DNA of 54,071 bases. Origin: Thermoplasmata archaeon. GTDB taxonomy: Archaea; Thermoplasmatota; Thermoplasmata; Thermoplasmatales; Thermoplasmataceae. Below are positions 18,659 to 28,029 of the stretch, piece by piece. Numbering within the stretch: the stretch's first letter is position 1; each line of letters begins with the position of its first letter. The stretch lies in NCBI GenBank assembly GCA_021792655.1, contig JAJYUG010000002.1, forward strand, positions 1-54,071, in the 5' to 3' direction. The translations under genes and the position numbers were made by a program. A model generated the notes under the pieces. That model was given only the letters and a program-made list of their open reading frames with translations. It made no database searches and was not told the origin of the DNA.

Positions 18659-19628
18659 CTGACCTCACCCTCCTCATGTTATGCAAATAAAGCACTGCTA
18701 TGAAGACCACGGCGATCACGATGGAAATTAAGAACTGGATCAGCGGCACTATGAAAATTATATTATCAGTTACGAACCCCCGGATAATCATTTCTACTCC
18801 TAGAAAAGAGAGGATTGCCAGAAAAATCCACCTTATATCCTTGTTGGTTATCTTAACAAGTGCCTTGGCTCCAAAATACGCCCCTATCACAACACCGATT
18901 GCCGTGGCGGCAGCGATGAATATCTGGATATAACCGGAATACCAGTAGATGGAGCTTCCGGTGGCAGCAGTAATCCCTATCATGAAATTGCTGGTAGTTG
19001 TGGTGACCTTCATTGGCAGGTTCATTGCCCAGTCCATTCCTAAGACCTTGAGAGCCCCGCTGCCAATGCCCAAAAGCCCGGATACAGTGCCTGCGAAGAA
19101 CATTATTATCTCCCCTAGCCACCATCTTATGCCGTTATAGTCCACATCCTTCTTCAGCCTTGCATCATGATATTTTCCTGAAAGCTCAAAAATGCGCGTA
19201 GTCCAATCCGGTCTTGTGTGCGGCGGCAATTCGCTCTGTCCACGCTTCACTGCAGGAACCAGGGATCCAAGAAGCACAATTCCGAATATCACGTAAATGA
19301 GCCATGTCAATGCGTGGTGATCCAGGTACACGGTCAAAAGCGATCCAACGACCGCTCCGATTGTTGTTGCGACTTCCAGCCCCACACCGATCTTTATGTT
19401 TGCAATCTTCTCCTTGGTATAGGCGCTTGCAGAACCTGCTGAAGTTGCAATGGTTGATATCAGGCTTGCTCCAGTTGCAAATACTATTGGAACGCCGTAA
19501 AATATGCTGAGGAGCGGAACAAGAACAGTGCCACCACCGAGACCTGTCAACGAGCCTATAAACCCGGCGAGTATTCCGCCAAATACAATTGAAATGAACT
19601 TTAGGATTATTGCGAGAAGCTCATACAT
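18645..19628 (-). CDS. TauE/SafE family sulfite/anion exporter-like permease
   Basis: A 327-aa integral membrane protein with two repeats of glycine-rich helices (GFIGSLTGLGGGTVLVPLL near the N-terminus and GTVSGLLGIGSGALKVLGM in the middle), diagnostic of TauE/SafE. The family exports sulfite, organosulfonates or related anions. Substrate here is unknown; sulfur compounds are plausible for an acidophile. A strong TATA (ATAATTTATAATG) lies about 25 nt before the ATG. It leads a two-gene unit with the DUF1634 gene. Confidence 0.87.
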   Translation of the reverse strand: MYELLAIILKFISIVFGGILAGFIGSLTGLGGGTVLVPLLSIFYGVPIVFATGASLISTIATSAGSASAYTKEKIANIKIGVGLEVATTIGAVVGSLLTVYLDHHALTWLIYVIFGIVLLGSLVPAVKRGQSELPPHTRPDWTTRIFELSGKYHDARLKKDVDYNGIRWWLGEIIMFFAGTVSGLLGIGSGALKVLGMDWAMNLPMKVTTTTSNFMIGITAATGSSIYWYSGYIQIFIAAATAIGVVIGAYFGAKALVKITNKDIRWIFLAILSFLGVEMIIRGFVTDNIIFIVPLIQFLISIVIAVVFIAVLYLHNMRRVRSVEAL

Positions 19629-19868
19629 TATGAACCCAGTATGTCATGACATTATAAATTATAATCGGAGTGCAGGGCACATTTAACATCGAAGTCAGAG
19701 TCGGTAATCCGATCTTATATGCCTGGAGGCAATGGATGCTATGACAGCTTCATAGAATTTACTCAAAGCTTACGAGTTCGGCATGCAGGTCTTATTTCAT
19801 TGATAAATTATTGGGAAATAATAGGACAAATATGCAAACCTTTTTAAATATTAGCGGATTGTTTGAGC

Positions 19869-20804
19869 ATGCTGGTAAGAGACATAGATCGAAAACTCGA
19901 CATGCGGGTTATACTTCGGGTAAGGCAGAATACCGAACTCTTCAATCTTACTAGGGAAATGAAAGGAAAATTTCCGGTCTTCATTTTTGGTCGCGATGGA
20001 GAAACATGGATGAGTACATATTTTCCTAAGGAACTGAAAAGCAATAAACTTGATGTTGCATTCAAGAAGTTCCGGGCTACGGAAAAAGAAAACTCATTTG
20101 TGGTGGACTCAAGAATAAACAATGTGAAGGACCTCAAAATTATCAACAAACTAATGGAGATTCCATCTTTCATAGTCAACAGGTCAGACATTAATAACGG
20201 TTTTCTGAATGTGTATGCACGATTTCATAGCTCCCAATTGCCCGTGGTATCTGAAAACCTTGCCTATTATACAGAAGATATAGAAAATTCTAGGGTTGAG
20301 TGGCTTGGACCGAATCCCGGCATAACCAAGACCATGGATCTCATAAATTCGGAGTACCCAGTGTCCATTGTTACCTACATTATCAAGCTTAATGGAGAAG
20401 ACAGAACGATGTCTGAACTCGCGCACAATGTAGACTCAATAGCAGAAGTTAAGAACAGCCAGATGAGCGATGGTAAATTCAAGGCAGTGCTATATAGCAA
20501 TTCCACTTCGGCAGGATTGATTGAAGGGGTTAACGCAATCTCAAAGGATGACGGCATATTCGAACTTGAGACTGCCAACGATATTCTGTCAATGATAAGG
20601 GATGTTTCAAACAGTGATCATATAATGAGACTGAGGTATTTCGTGAAACCACGGGATGGAAACCTCGAAGTTACTGTCTTCTTGCCCAGCAGCACATTGT
20701 ATGAATATTATTCAGTTCTTTACAACATAGCACGGAAGTCTGAGGGGAAAATTGTGGCAAAATACATACTGCCATACACACAGGATATTTGGGAATTCAT
20801 TTAG
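19869..20804 (+). CDS. Hypothetical protein, 311 aa, lineage-specific
   Basis: I do not recognise this protein and see no clear HTH, nucleotide-binding or membrane motif. It is soluble, with alternating beta strands and helices. The second half looks like a repeat of a roughly 80-residue unit, each unit with strands of the type AVLYSNSTSAG and LEVTVFLPSSTLYEYYSV. The C-terminus is short and aromatic. ATG 19869 is preferred to the in-frame TTG at 19863 because the TATA element TTTTTAAATA at about 19841-19850 places transcription start at the ATG. It is a single-gene unit. Confidence 0.7.
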   Translation: MLVRDIDRKLDMRVILRVRQNTELFNLTREMKGKFPVFIFGRDGETWMSTYFPKELKSNKLDVAFKKFRATEKENSFVVDSRINNVKDLKIINKLMEIPSFIVNRSDINNGFLNVYARFHSSQLPVVSENLAYYTEDIENSRVEWLGPNPGITKTMDLINSEYPVSIVTYIIKLNGEDRTMSELAHNVDSIAEVKNSQMSDGKFKAVLYSNSTSAGLIEGVNAISKDDGIFELETANDILSMIRDVSNSDHIMRLRYFVKPRDGNLEVTVFLPSSTLYEYYSVLYNIARKSEGKIVAKYILPYTQDIWEFI

Positions 20805-21099
20805 GCCGTTGCGTTAAGAAAACGTGTAAATTCTGGAACGAATCCATAAAACTCGCATTTCATTCGAAATACTCAGGAAAGATTCCGTTGTTGAGCAAAT
20901 TATACGTCGGATAGCAGACTATCGCTCATTGCCATTGATCGCTTTCCGCCCCATCTGCTGAACCAGTGCGTTGTATACCCCTTTGATTAGATCGTAACAT
21001 TAGATGTTCATGAAATTCAAAAAGTGATGAGGTGAGATTATCTGATTCATTACCGGCATTCGAGGTAATAATTTTAAGGGGTTTAATCATCACAATCTG

Positions 21100-22590
21100 A
21101 TGGGAAATGAGATTAAAGACGAAACCAATACAGAAAGCGATCAGAACGGAAAGGCCGTTCCGGTAACTGTGGCTTACGGCGATGGAATAGGACCGGAGAT
21201 CATGGAAGCAACCTTAAGGATCATCAAAGCCGGAGGTGCCAACCTTGACCTTGAGACAATCTCCATAGGGGAAACAGTTTTCAAAAAGGGAATAACTGCA
21301 GGAATTGAACCATCAGCCTGGAATTCCCTCAGAAGAACGAAGGTGTTCCTTAAGGCACCGATCACAACACCGGAAGGCGGGGGATTCAAGAGCCTTAACG
21401 TCACAGTAAGGAAAACACTAGGATTATTTGCAAATGTGAGGCCTTGTCTTTCCTATGATCCTTTCATATCCACGAAGCACCCTGATATGGATGTTGTAAT
21501 CGTAAGGGAAAATGAGGAAGATTTGTATGGTGGGATTGAACACCGGCAGACCGCAGAAGTATTTCAGTGCCTGAAGCTGATTTCTATCCCTGGATCTGAA
21601 AGAGTGATAAGATACGCTTTTGAATATGCCAGAAGATACAACCGGCATAAAGTCACCTGCTTCACAAAAGACAACATAATGAAGCTTACGGACGGTACTT
21701 TCCACAGGATATTTGATGAGGTTGCCAGAGAATATCCCGATATTGAGAACGAACACTGGATTGTGGATATTGGAGCAGCAAAGCTGGCTGATTCTCCTGA
21801 ACAGTTTGATGTCATTGTAATGCCAAATCTTTACGGGGACATACTTTCTGATGTAGCTGCCCAGATAGCTGGTTCAGTCGGACTGGCAGGAAGTTCAAAC
21901 ATAGGCGATGGGATCGCAATGTTCGAAGCTATTCATGGTTCTGCCCCGAGGCGTGCTGGACAGAACCTTGCCAACCCGTCTGGGCTCCTTTTAGCTGCAG
22001 TACAGATGCTTGTTTACATTGGGCAGGGTGACGTGGCAACCAAGGTGCATAATGCGTGGCTAAAGACGATTGAAGACGGTATACATACCTACGACATCTT
22101 CGATCCTGCCGTTTCCACCAAGAAAGTAGGAACGAAAGAATTTGCTGATGCGGTTATTGAGCATCTTGGACAGTATCCACAGAAGCTGAAAAGTGTCAAT
22201 TATCCGCCACACGGGACTCCATTGAAAATTAAGCTGGCGGAACGCCCAGTTCCGTCCAAAGAATTGGTCGGTGTGGATGTATTTATTGACTGGCGAGGTT
22301 CAGCAGATGAACTTGGAAGACGTCTTGAGGAAATTTCAAAGCCTGAATTCCAACTTGTAATGATCACGAACAGGGGGACCAAAGTTTATCCCGACGGAAT
22401 TCCAGAAACTTTCTGTGTTGATCACTGGCGCTGCAGGTTTCAGAGTAACTCTTCCGGACGGAAAGTAACACACAGGAATGTGGTCGATCTCCTGGATCGC
22501 CTGGTGACTGCTGATCTTCCTCCAATCAAAACTGAGGGACTGTTTACCTTCGATGGAAAACCAGGATTTTCACTTGGACAGGGTCAATAA
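21100..22590 (+). CDS. icd: Isocitrate dehydrogenase, Thermus-type long form with C-terminal domain
   Basis: Oxidises isocitrate to 2-oxoglutarate in the citric acid cycle, supplying reductant. The 496-aa protein contains the isocitrate/isopropylmalate dehydrogenase signature (VMPNLYGDILSDVAAQIAGS) and the substrate-binding SLNVTVRKTLGLFANVRP. The AIHGSAPRRAGQNLANPSG loop also matches. About 120 extra C-terminal residues after residue 360 match the long form known from Thermus thermophilus, rather than the short archaeal form. Coenzyme choice is not certain. A TATA-like AATTTTAAGG is 25 nt before the ATG. The last codons are followed by a 377-nt non-coding stretch. Confidence 0.92.
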   Translation: MGNEIKDETNTESDQNGKAVPVTVAYGDGIGPEIMEATLRIIKAGGANLDLETISIGETVFKKGITAGIEPSAWNSLRRTKVFLKAPITTPEGGGFKSLNVTVRKTLGLFANVRPCLSYDPFISTKHPDMDVVIVRENEEDLYGGIEHRQTAEVFQCLKLISIPGSERVIRYAFEYARRYNRHKVTCFTKDNIMKLTDGTFHRIFDEVAREYPDIENEHWIVDIGAAKLADSPEQFDVIVMPNLYGDILSDVAAQIAGSVGLAGSSNIGDGIAMFEAIHGSAPRRAGQNLANPSGLLLAAVQMLVYIGQGDVATKVHNAWLKTIEDGIHTYDIFDPAVSTKKVGTKEFADAVIEHLGQYPQKLKSVNYPPHGTPLKIKLAERPVPSKELVGVDVFIDWRGSADELGRRLEEISKPEFQLVMITNRGTKVYPDGIPETFCVDHWRCRFQSNSSGRKVTHRNVVDLLDRLVTADLPPIKTEGLFTFDGKPGFSLGQGQ

Positions 22591-22967
22591 CCTGGAGTTT
22601 TCGGGTTAATTCCATTGAAATTACACAACTCTCACCAATTTAAATTTATCAAGCCCTGCTTATGGTTACAAGCACTTTTTCCTTGGAGGCGATATTTACT
22701 GATCTCTGCGGGCTTTAGATCACTGTACTTTTATGCTTATTTCCAAGGCTCCTGCATGGGTGTGTATGATTTGTCTAATCCGGACACCAAGGGAAGAAGC
22801 TACCTGGGTATTAGATTACTCCACTGGAAAAGGGAAAAGCGACTTCAGGTTTGAATAGCCAGATGAAAAAGTATGAGACCTGACCGTTTTCTTTCCTTTA
22901 TATTACAGAAAACCGGACCAAAACAAAATCACCATATATTTATATTTTCTATGAATGCCTATCAATC
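22591..22967. other. Non-coding stretch with an internal TATA element and stem-loops
   Basis: I find no convincing gene here; the 79-codon frame at 22615-22854 lacks any domain or ribosome binding site and has unlikely composition. An AATTTAAATTTATC box at 22637-22650 is followed, 30 nt on, by a nested stem (CCTTGGA 22681-22687 with TCCAAGG 22742-22748, enclosing TGATC/GATCA). A small RNA is possible but unproven. Confidence 0.35.
22933..22947 (+). promoter_or_regulatory. TATA box of pdxS
   Basis: ATATATTTATATTTT ends 21 nt before the ATG of pdxS; this is the strongest TATA match in the region and predicts a leaderless message, since no ribosome binding site precedes the ATG. Confidence 0.7.
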
Positions 22968-23984
22968 ATGAACAAGGAACTTAATCTTTCTGACCTCAGG
23001 TTTGGTGACGAACTCATCAAAAGAGGATTTGCCAAGATGACAAAGGGTGGCGTAATCATGGACGTTACTACTGCTGCTCAGGCAAAGATTGCTGAATCTG
23101 CAGGCGCTGTGGCAGTCATGGCACTGGAGAGGGTCCCTGCGGATATCCGTGCGGCAGGAGGAGTTGCAAGAATGGCTGATCCAGCCAAGATCAAAGAAAT
23201 AATGTCGGCTGTATCTATCCCGGTAATGGCTAAGGTAAGGATAGGACATATATCGGAAGGTCGTGTCCTCGAGGCACTGGGAGTCGACATGCTGGACGAG
23301 AGCGAAGTGCTGACTCCCGCAGACCCATTCTTCCATCTGTACAAGGAGGAGTTCAAGGTGCCGGTTGTCTGCGGCGCGAGAACCCTTTCAGAAGCGGTCA
23401 GGAGGATATTTGAGGGAGCCGCCATGATAAGGACAAAGGGAGAAGCTGGTACTGGAAACATAATTGAGGCGGTCAGGCACATAAGGGTGGTTAATGAAAG
23501 CATAGCCGTGCTGAAAACGCTTGGCATTAAGGATCTTGAAAGAGTTGCCGATAATATGACTGATTCATACCGCACTCTAAGAAAGACTGTGTCTGGAGAC
23601 CTTTTTGGAAATGAGGTTTCTCTTTCGATGCACAACCTGTTTGCAGGAATTGGAGAAGACAGGATAAGAGGAGAAATCCTGAAAATTCTCAAGGAGATAA
23701 GAAGCAAGGGGAGACTGCCCCTCGTTAACTTTGCTGCCGGTGGAGTAGCCACTCCTGCAGATGGAGCACTCATGATGCAGCTTGGATCGGATGGAGTCTT
23801 TGTTGGAAGCGGCATATTCAAATCTCCTGATCCAGAGAAGATGGCAAGGGCAGTGGTTGAAGCTGTAGAGAATTACGAGGATTTCAAGCTAATAGGAAAC
23901 GTATCAGAAAACCTGTCTGGCATGGCCGGTATGGACATAGAATCCATGCCAAAGGAAATGCGACTGCAGGAGCGCGGATGGTAG
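22968..23984 (+). CDS. pdxS: Pyridoxal 5'-phosphate synthase subunit PdxS
   Basis: Lyase subunit that makes the vitamin B6 cofactor from ribose 5-phosphate, glyceraldehyde 3-phosphate and ammonia. The 338-aa protein has the (beta/alpha)8 signature sequence with lysines in [19 protein letters not shown] and [18 protein letters not shown]. Its terminal glycine-rich part has the conserved [20 protein letters not shown]. The glutaminase partner PdxT is not in this window, so it must be encoded elsewhere or ammonia is used directly. The next gene begins within about 10 nt and is probably cotranscribed. Confidence 0.96.
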   Translation: MNKELNLSDLRFGDELIKRGFAKMTKGGVIMDVTTAAQAKIAESAGAVAVMALERVPADIRAAGGVARMADPAKIKEIMSAVSIPVMAKVRIGHISEGRVLEALGVDMLDESEVLTPADPFFHLYKEEFKVPVVCGARTLSEAVRRIFEGAAMIRTKGEAGTGNIIEAVRHIRVVNESIAVLKTLGIKDLERVADNMTDSYRTLRKTVSGDLFGNEVSLSMHNLFAGIGEDRIRGEILKILKEIRSKGRLPLVNFAAGGVATPADGALMMQLGSDGVFVGSGIFKSPDPEKMARAVVEAVENYEDFKLIGNVSENLSGMAGMDIESMPKEMRLQERGW

Positions 23985-23990
23985 GTATCG

Positions 23991-24719
23991 ATTTCCGTTG
24001 ACTATTTTCTCCTGATCATCCTATTTCTTGTAATACTATTTGTTCTCTCAAGAGCACTTAATATTTTCGATCTCAAGGGCAGCATTGCAGCATTTGTAGT
24101 TGGGCTGTTCGTTGCCGTCCTGGGATCGCTCGATTGGCTTATATTAATGATTGTATTTGCAGCGGTGTCTCACATTGCAACCATCTCGTTCCTGAAACAG
24201 AAAAAGAAAATATCCATGCAGGAGGGGAAGGAGGGCGAAAGGAAAACCTCAAATGTGGTGTACGCAGCACTAATAGGCCTTGGAATTGCGGTTGTGCACT
24301 TTTTTCATCCAGTCAATGTTCCATATTTCACGCTTTTTGCCGTTTCATTTGCCGTTATAGCTTCTGATACCTTCGCCTCTGAAATAGGAATAATGGACAA
24401 AAAAGTATTTATGATCACGTCTTTCCGCAGGACAACCAGGGGAATAAACGGCGGCATTTCATTGATCGGAGAATTTGCTGCATTGCTCGGTTCTTTTATA
24501 ATCTCAATAACCTATAGCCTTCTCAGGCATGGAAATCTTGATCCCCTTCCCATTGTTGCAATAGGAATAATGGGATTCATAGGATGCCAGATAGACAGCG
24601 TTCTTGGCGCCGCTTTTGAAAACAAGGGGAAATTGACCAAGGGCGAGGTAAATCTCTTTGCCTCTCTCACTGCAGTCATAGTAACCGGGTTGATCATCAT
24701 ATTTTACCCTGGTATTTGA
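23991..24719 (+). CDS. DUF92 family membrane protein with non-standard start
   Basis: A DUF92 integral membrane protein with about six helices and the family segments ASDTFASEIG and TTRGINGGISLIGE. Related plant and bacterial members include phytyl-phosphate kinase (VTE6), so an isoprenoid-alcohol-phosphate role is possible but unproven. The conventional ATG at 24147 would remove two N-terminal helices. The frame stays open back to a stop at 23982-23984, but that stretch contains no ATG, GTG or TTG. I placed the start at the ATT 23991, four nt after AGGT, giving 242 aa. A sequencing frameshift near the pdxS stop is the alternative. Confidence 0.7.
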   Translation: MSVDYFLLIILFLVILFVLSRALNIFDLKGSIAAFVVGLFVAVLGSLDWLILMIVFAAVSHIATISFLKQKKKISMQEGKEGERKTSNVVYAALIGLGIAVVHFFHPVNVPYFTLFAVSFAVIASDTFASEIGIMDKKVFMITSFRRTTRGINGGISLIGEFAALLGSFIISITYSLLRHGNLDPLPIVAIGIMGFIGCQIDSVLGAAFENKGKLTKGEVNLFASLTAVIVTGLIIIFYPGI

Positions 24720-25363
24720 GCCCCGTGACGCTTGAAAAAGTGTTCGCGTTCCTCCAGAAGCGATTCCCTGAATGATATCATTCTCCTTCTTCTTATAAGA
24801 GGATAATCAAAAGAGGAATGTTCTGTAATGTACTTCTTGGTGTCATCTAGCAGGTTGCCGGGGTTGTAGGCAATATCCACGTTCACTCCGGATACCGCCT
24901 TGCCTTTTCCTGGGTTTTTGAATCTTGAGGAAGTTATGGAACCGCCGAGCATAAATGTGTATGAAGGACTGAATCCAACCTCTATTGCGTTTGATGATAA
25001 CACAACGTCCCCCAGGAGCGCAATCTCGTAACCTATATCAATTGCGTTACCGTTAACAATTGTGAAAACGGGCTTTTCTATTGAATATACAAGGGAAAGC
25101 AGTGCACCGCAGTATTCCACTAGATTTTCCGTTTCCTTACTGTCGCCAAAATTGAAACCTGTTCCATAGCGCATGTTCAATCCTGTTATGGCAACCGCCT
25201 TTACGCCATCATCCATCGCAGCTGTGCCGACAGCGGTGACAAGTTCAGAAATGTGGGAGGTTTCAAGACGGGAGTTGTCATCTGGCCTCAGGACAACCAG
25301 ACCAATATTGTCCTCCTGCCAGAAGCTTATTGATTTGTAGCCATCTACCCTGATATCACTCAT
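24704..25363 (-). CDS. Crotonase-like protein, short and partly degenerate
   Basis: A 219-aa member of the enoyl-CoA hydratase/isomerase superfamily, about 40 residues shorter than typical. The first oxyanion-hole region (VAITGLNMRYGTGFNFGD) is recognisable. The second, normally NGxAxGGGxxxAL, reads NGNAIDIGYEIAL, so two of the glycines are lost and classical acyl-CoA hydration is doubtful. It overlaps cytochrome b by 8 nt (ATGAGTGA), which implies coupled translation with a respiratory-chain gene, an unusual partner. It could be a redox-complex accessory factor; this is speculation. Confidence 0.72.
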   Translation of the reverse strand: MSDIRVDGYKSISFWQEDNIGLVVLRPDDNSRLETSHISELVTAVGTAAMDDGVKAVAITGLNMRYGTGFNFGDSKETENLVEYCGALLSLVYSIEKPVFTIVNGNAIDIGYEIALLGDVVLSSNAIEVGFSPSYTFMLGGSITSSRFKNPGKGKAVSGVNVDIAYNPGNLLDDTKKYITEHSSFDYPLIRRRRMISFRESLLEEREHFFKRHGAQIPG

Positions 25364-27056
25364 GATAGAAAGCCGCCCTGTATAGCCTCATGATCAAGCC
25401 GCTTATGACGAGTATCCCTCCGAGACCAAGCCCGAATTCTCCCTCAGATATAACTCCAACCGGATTCAGGGTGGATATCATTGCGATCACGGCCACGGCG
25501 AATATTCCAAGTATAGCGGATATAATCACTGCTGTGTTTACGCTTATAACGTGCTGTTTTGGCTCCTTCACGGGCTGATATTTCTCTGCGACCTGAGCAG
25601 ATTTCATGGTTCCGAATGCAACAAAGGAAGTTGCCCCGCCTGCTAAGGCGGTTGATACAAGATTGAGCGCCGACGTGTGGTTCATGAATGCGGAGAAGTT
25701 CTCTGCGAGTTCGATCACCATAAATATCAACAGGAACATGAAGAGCAGGAAAGAAGCAATGGATTTATTCGAGGTCACCCTGAACTTGTTTTGCTTGTAC
25801 ATCCTGTTAAGGAAGTACATTCCTCCAACTACTATTACCCAGGGCGGAATGAATACTGCATATACCTCTGATGGCGGAATTGGTATGCCCGGGGAGAGCG
25901 CACCCCAGGCTGAGAGTATCACCATGTAAATGACTGCCAATATGCCGAAGGCAGTTACCATTGGCCTCGCAAGAGGATGCAGATCCTTGCTGCCATCCAT
26001 GAAAGGTATAAGGAGGAAGTAAAGTAATGGAACTACACCGAAAACCGTAGACGCTATGAGAGGAGACATTGGGCCGGTGAAAATTTGGAAATCGACTGCC
26101 TTGTAAATGAACAACAGGAACCATGGCGGATAAGCTGGAACATATCCTGCAAAAGGACTGGTAGGTGCAAAACTAGGGAATGGTGAGAACAGTGGAGGAA
26201 TTGGCGGATTTGTGGCACTTGCCGGTACAGTGCTTCCGTTTATGAGCATTAGTATCGAGGGGATTATTATCAGAATACCGAATGTGTATAACGCAAGCTG
26301 CACCATGAATGCCATATTGTATGGAAACCAGGGTTTGTACGAAGGGTCTTCCTTGTCAACAGCTGGAGCGGTGTATTTGGATTTCCTATTTGAGGGCATC
26401 ATGCCGTTTGCTTCTGCAAGGAAGAAATGTAGGCCGAAGAGCAGACCTATAATTGCAGTGAATATGATGTGCAGGGACAGCATGTGGGTGAAGAGGGATA
26501 GTGACGTCCCGTTCCCGAATACTAGGGATTCTAAGGTTGCACCAAGGATAGGCGTGGATAATGCTATACCTCGACCAACATCGGTTGCGTCTGATGACAG
26601 CACATCCCCGGTCATTGAATAGCCAAAGAATCCAACGCCGATGGTAATAGCGAGAAGCAGTACTCCCGTTACCCACTGAAGCCGCCTGGGCTTCTTGTAT
26701 GCTCCCATGAAATAGTTCCTGAAGAGATGGATGTATATCAGGACAATCATCGCGTAGGCACCGTATAAATGGGAAGCTAGGAAAAGGGCGCCAAACGGAA
26801 CGGTATCTATGATGACATTGACTGTATTATAGTACGGATCAGACGGAGTATAGTATATGAGTAGTAGAAGACCGCTGATCACCTGATAGACAAAAGCTAT
26901 GGTTATCAGCGCGCCTGTCCAGTACCAGATACCCCTCTTTCTCCTCATGTAGTCCGGCACTGTTTTAAGTGGAAGTTCATTAAGCTTCAGGGTATCAACA
27001 ACTTCTTCCACAACGTCCTGTCTTTTCTTCCAGAATTTGTACTTCTCTATATCCAT
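25356..27056 (-). CDS. Cytochrome b of a Rieske/cytochrome b (bc-type) complex
   Basis: Membrane cytochrome that passes electrons from quinol through two b hemes. In 566 residues, helices 2 and 4 carry His96/His110 and His196/His210, each pair separated by 13 residues as in all cytochrome b proteins. A C-terminal half with about seven further helices follows, making it longer than bacterial forms. No cytochrome c1 lies nearby, typical of archaeal complexes. The ATG follows the Rieske stop by 14 nt, with GAGAGG as the ribosome binding site. Confidence 0.93.
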   Translation of the reverse strand: MDIEKYKFWKKRQDVVEEVVDTLKLNELPLKTVPDYMRRKRGIWYWTGALITIAFVYQVISGLLLLIYYTPSDPYYNTVNVIIDTVPFGALFLASHLYGAYAMIVLIYIHLFRNYFMGAYKKPRRLQWVTGVLLLAITIGVGFFGYSMTGDVLSSDATDVGRGIALSTPILGATLESLVFGNGTSLSLFTHMLSLHIIFTAIIGLLFGLHFFLAEANGMMPSNRKSKYTAPAVDKEDPSYKPWFPYNMAFMVQLALYTFGILIIIPSILMLINGSTVPASATNPPIPPLFSPFPSFAPTSPFAGYVPAYPPWFLLFIYKAVDFQIFTGPMSPLIASTVFGVVPLLYFLLIPFMDGSKDLHPLARPMVTAFGILAVIYMVILSAWGALSPGIPIPPSEVYAVFIPPWVIVVGGMYFLNRMYKQNKFRVTSNKSIASFLLFMFLLIFMVIELAENFSAFMNHTSALNLVSTALAGGATSFVAFGTMKSAQVAEKYQPVKEPKQHVISVNTAVIISAILGIFAVAVIAMISTLNPVGVISEGEFGLGLGGILVISGLIMRLYRAAFYHE

Positions 27057-27070
27057 TATCTAACCTCTCT

Positions 27071-27781
27071 TTATCCCTGAATAGATTCTGTTGTTACATC
27101 CGTGTACGTTTGGCCCTCTGGAAGCGGTGTACCACCAGTTAAATCGCTGATTTTCCCATATATTGTTGGGCCTGTCATGCTGACCACTTTGAAAGTCCCG
27201 GTTACAGCATCGTATTTCAGTATCGTTGCTGGGAGCGGATGCGTGGTTGGCCCCGTTATAACCTTGGCACCCCTGCTGGGATCATAGGTGCTGCCATGGC
27301 AGTTGCAGTGAATGTAAGTGGGAAAAGCCGCGCTCCCAGCTGCATAATAATGTATTATGGGAGGCACACAGCCAAGATGCTGGCAGATTGCACTGAAAGC
27401 AACAACGGAATTGTCCGGACCAACACCTCCAGGAGACTCGTATGTTCCGCCAGTTGCAGGTATGAATACAGACATGGGTTCAACCGGAGCGGGAGTCTTA
27501 TTATCATTGCTTATATTGAGCAGGAAGTTCGGATCGCTCTGCAGGGGGTAATCAAAAAGCACAATGTTTCCACCGGTGAAACTTGGTGGGATATCACTGT
27601 ATTTTAACGGGTTTCCATTGAAAAAAAGGGTTAACTCTGGAAATGAACTAAGTCCGGAAGAGGGTGGAATGATATTTTGAACGACACCCTTCAGAACTCC
27701 AGCAACGGCGGCCCCAGCAGAGATAACGACCATCGCCTTAAGAAAGTTCCTTTTACCAGAATCTATGGATTCTTCGCCCAT
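27071..27781 (-). CDS. Rieske iron-sulfur protein
   Basis: The [2Fe-2S] subunit that accepts electrons from quinol and hands them on beyond the cytochrome b complex. The 236-aa protein has one N-terminal membrane anchor (about 14-36). It carries the Rieske motifs CQHLGC (133-138) and CNCHG (159-163), supplying Cys133/His135 and Cys159/His162 as ligands and Cys138/Cys161 as the disulfide. The KRNFLK preceding the anchor resembles a weak twin-arginine signal. A TATA (AATATTAAATG) 25 nt upstream of the ATG marks the operon promoter for Rieske-cytochrome b-crotonase-like gene. Confidence 0.95.
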   Translation of the reverse strand: MGEESIDSGKRNFLKAMVVISAGAAVAGVLKGVVQNIIPPSSGLSSFPELTLFFNGNPLKYSDIPPSFTGGNIVLFDYPLQSDPNFLLNISNDNKTPAPVEPMSVFIPATGGTYESPGGVGPDNSVVAFSAICQHLGCVPPIIHYYAAGSAAFPTYIHCNCHGSTYDPSRGAKVITGPTTHPLPATILKYDAVTGTFKVVSMTGPTIYGKISDLTGGTPLPEGQTYTDVTTESIQG

Positions 27782-27897
27782 ATTTGGAAATAACGTCTAG
27801 CATTTAATATTTTTCCTCAACTGCCGAGGCTGATATCGCAAGATAAAGGAGACAAGAGCAAATATTATACCATCAAAATGATTACACCAAGCTTAAA

Positions 27898-27970
27898 GGG
27901 CTCGTAGTCTAGTGGTTATGATACCGCCCTTACAAGGCGGTGGTCACCGGTTCGAATCCGGTCGGGCCCA
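27898..27970 (+). tRNA. tRNA-Val (anticodon TAC)
   Basis: A complete 73-nt cloverleaf: a seven-pair acceptor stem (GGGCTCG with CGGGCCC, one G-T pair), D arm, anticodon stem CCGCC/GGCGG enclosing CTTACAA (anticodon TAC), and T arm ACCGG-TTCGAAT-CCGGT, with discriminator A. CCA is not encoded. A TATA-like AATATTATA lies about 30 nt upstream. The gene's 3' end is repeated twice downstream, at 33974-33988 and 36967-36981, and is the likely integration target of the adjoining islands. Confidence 0.96.
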
Positions 27971-28029
27971 TTTATAGCTATAAGTAAGTCCTGAGAATTA
28001 CAAAAATGCCTTCCAAAAAAGTTTAAGAT

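Noticed and set aside
20805-21099. Possible minus-strand transposase remnant (YNALVQQMGRK-like frame of 26 codons)
   Set aside because: Too short and interrupted by a stop; no clear family match.
22615-22854. 79-codon frame after isocitrate dehydrogenase
   Set aside because: Aromatic- and basic-rich composition, no ribosome binding site, and no recognisable motif.
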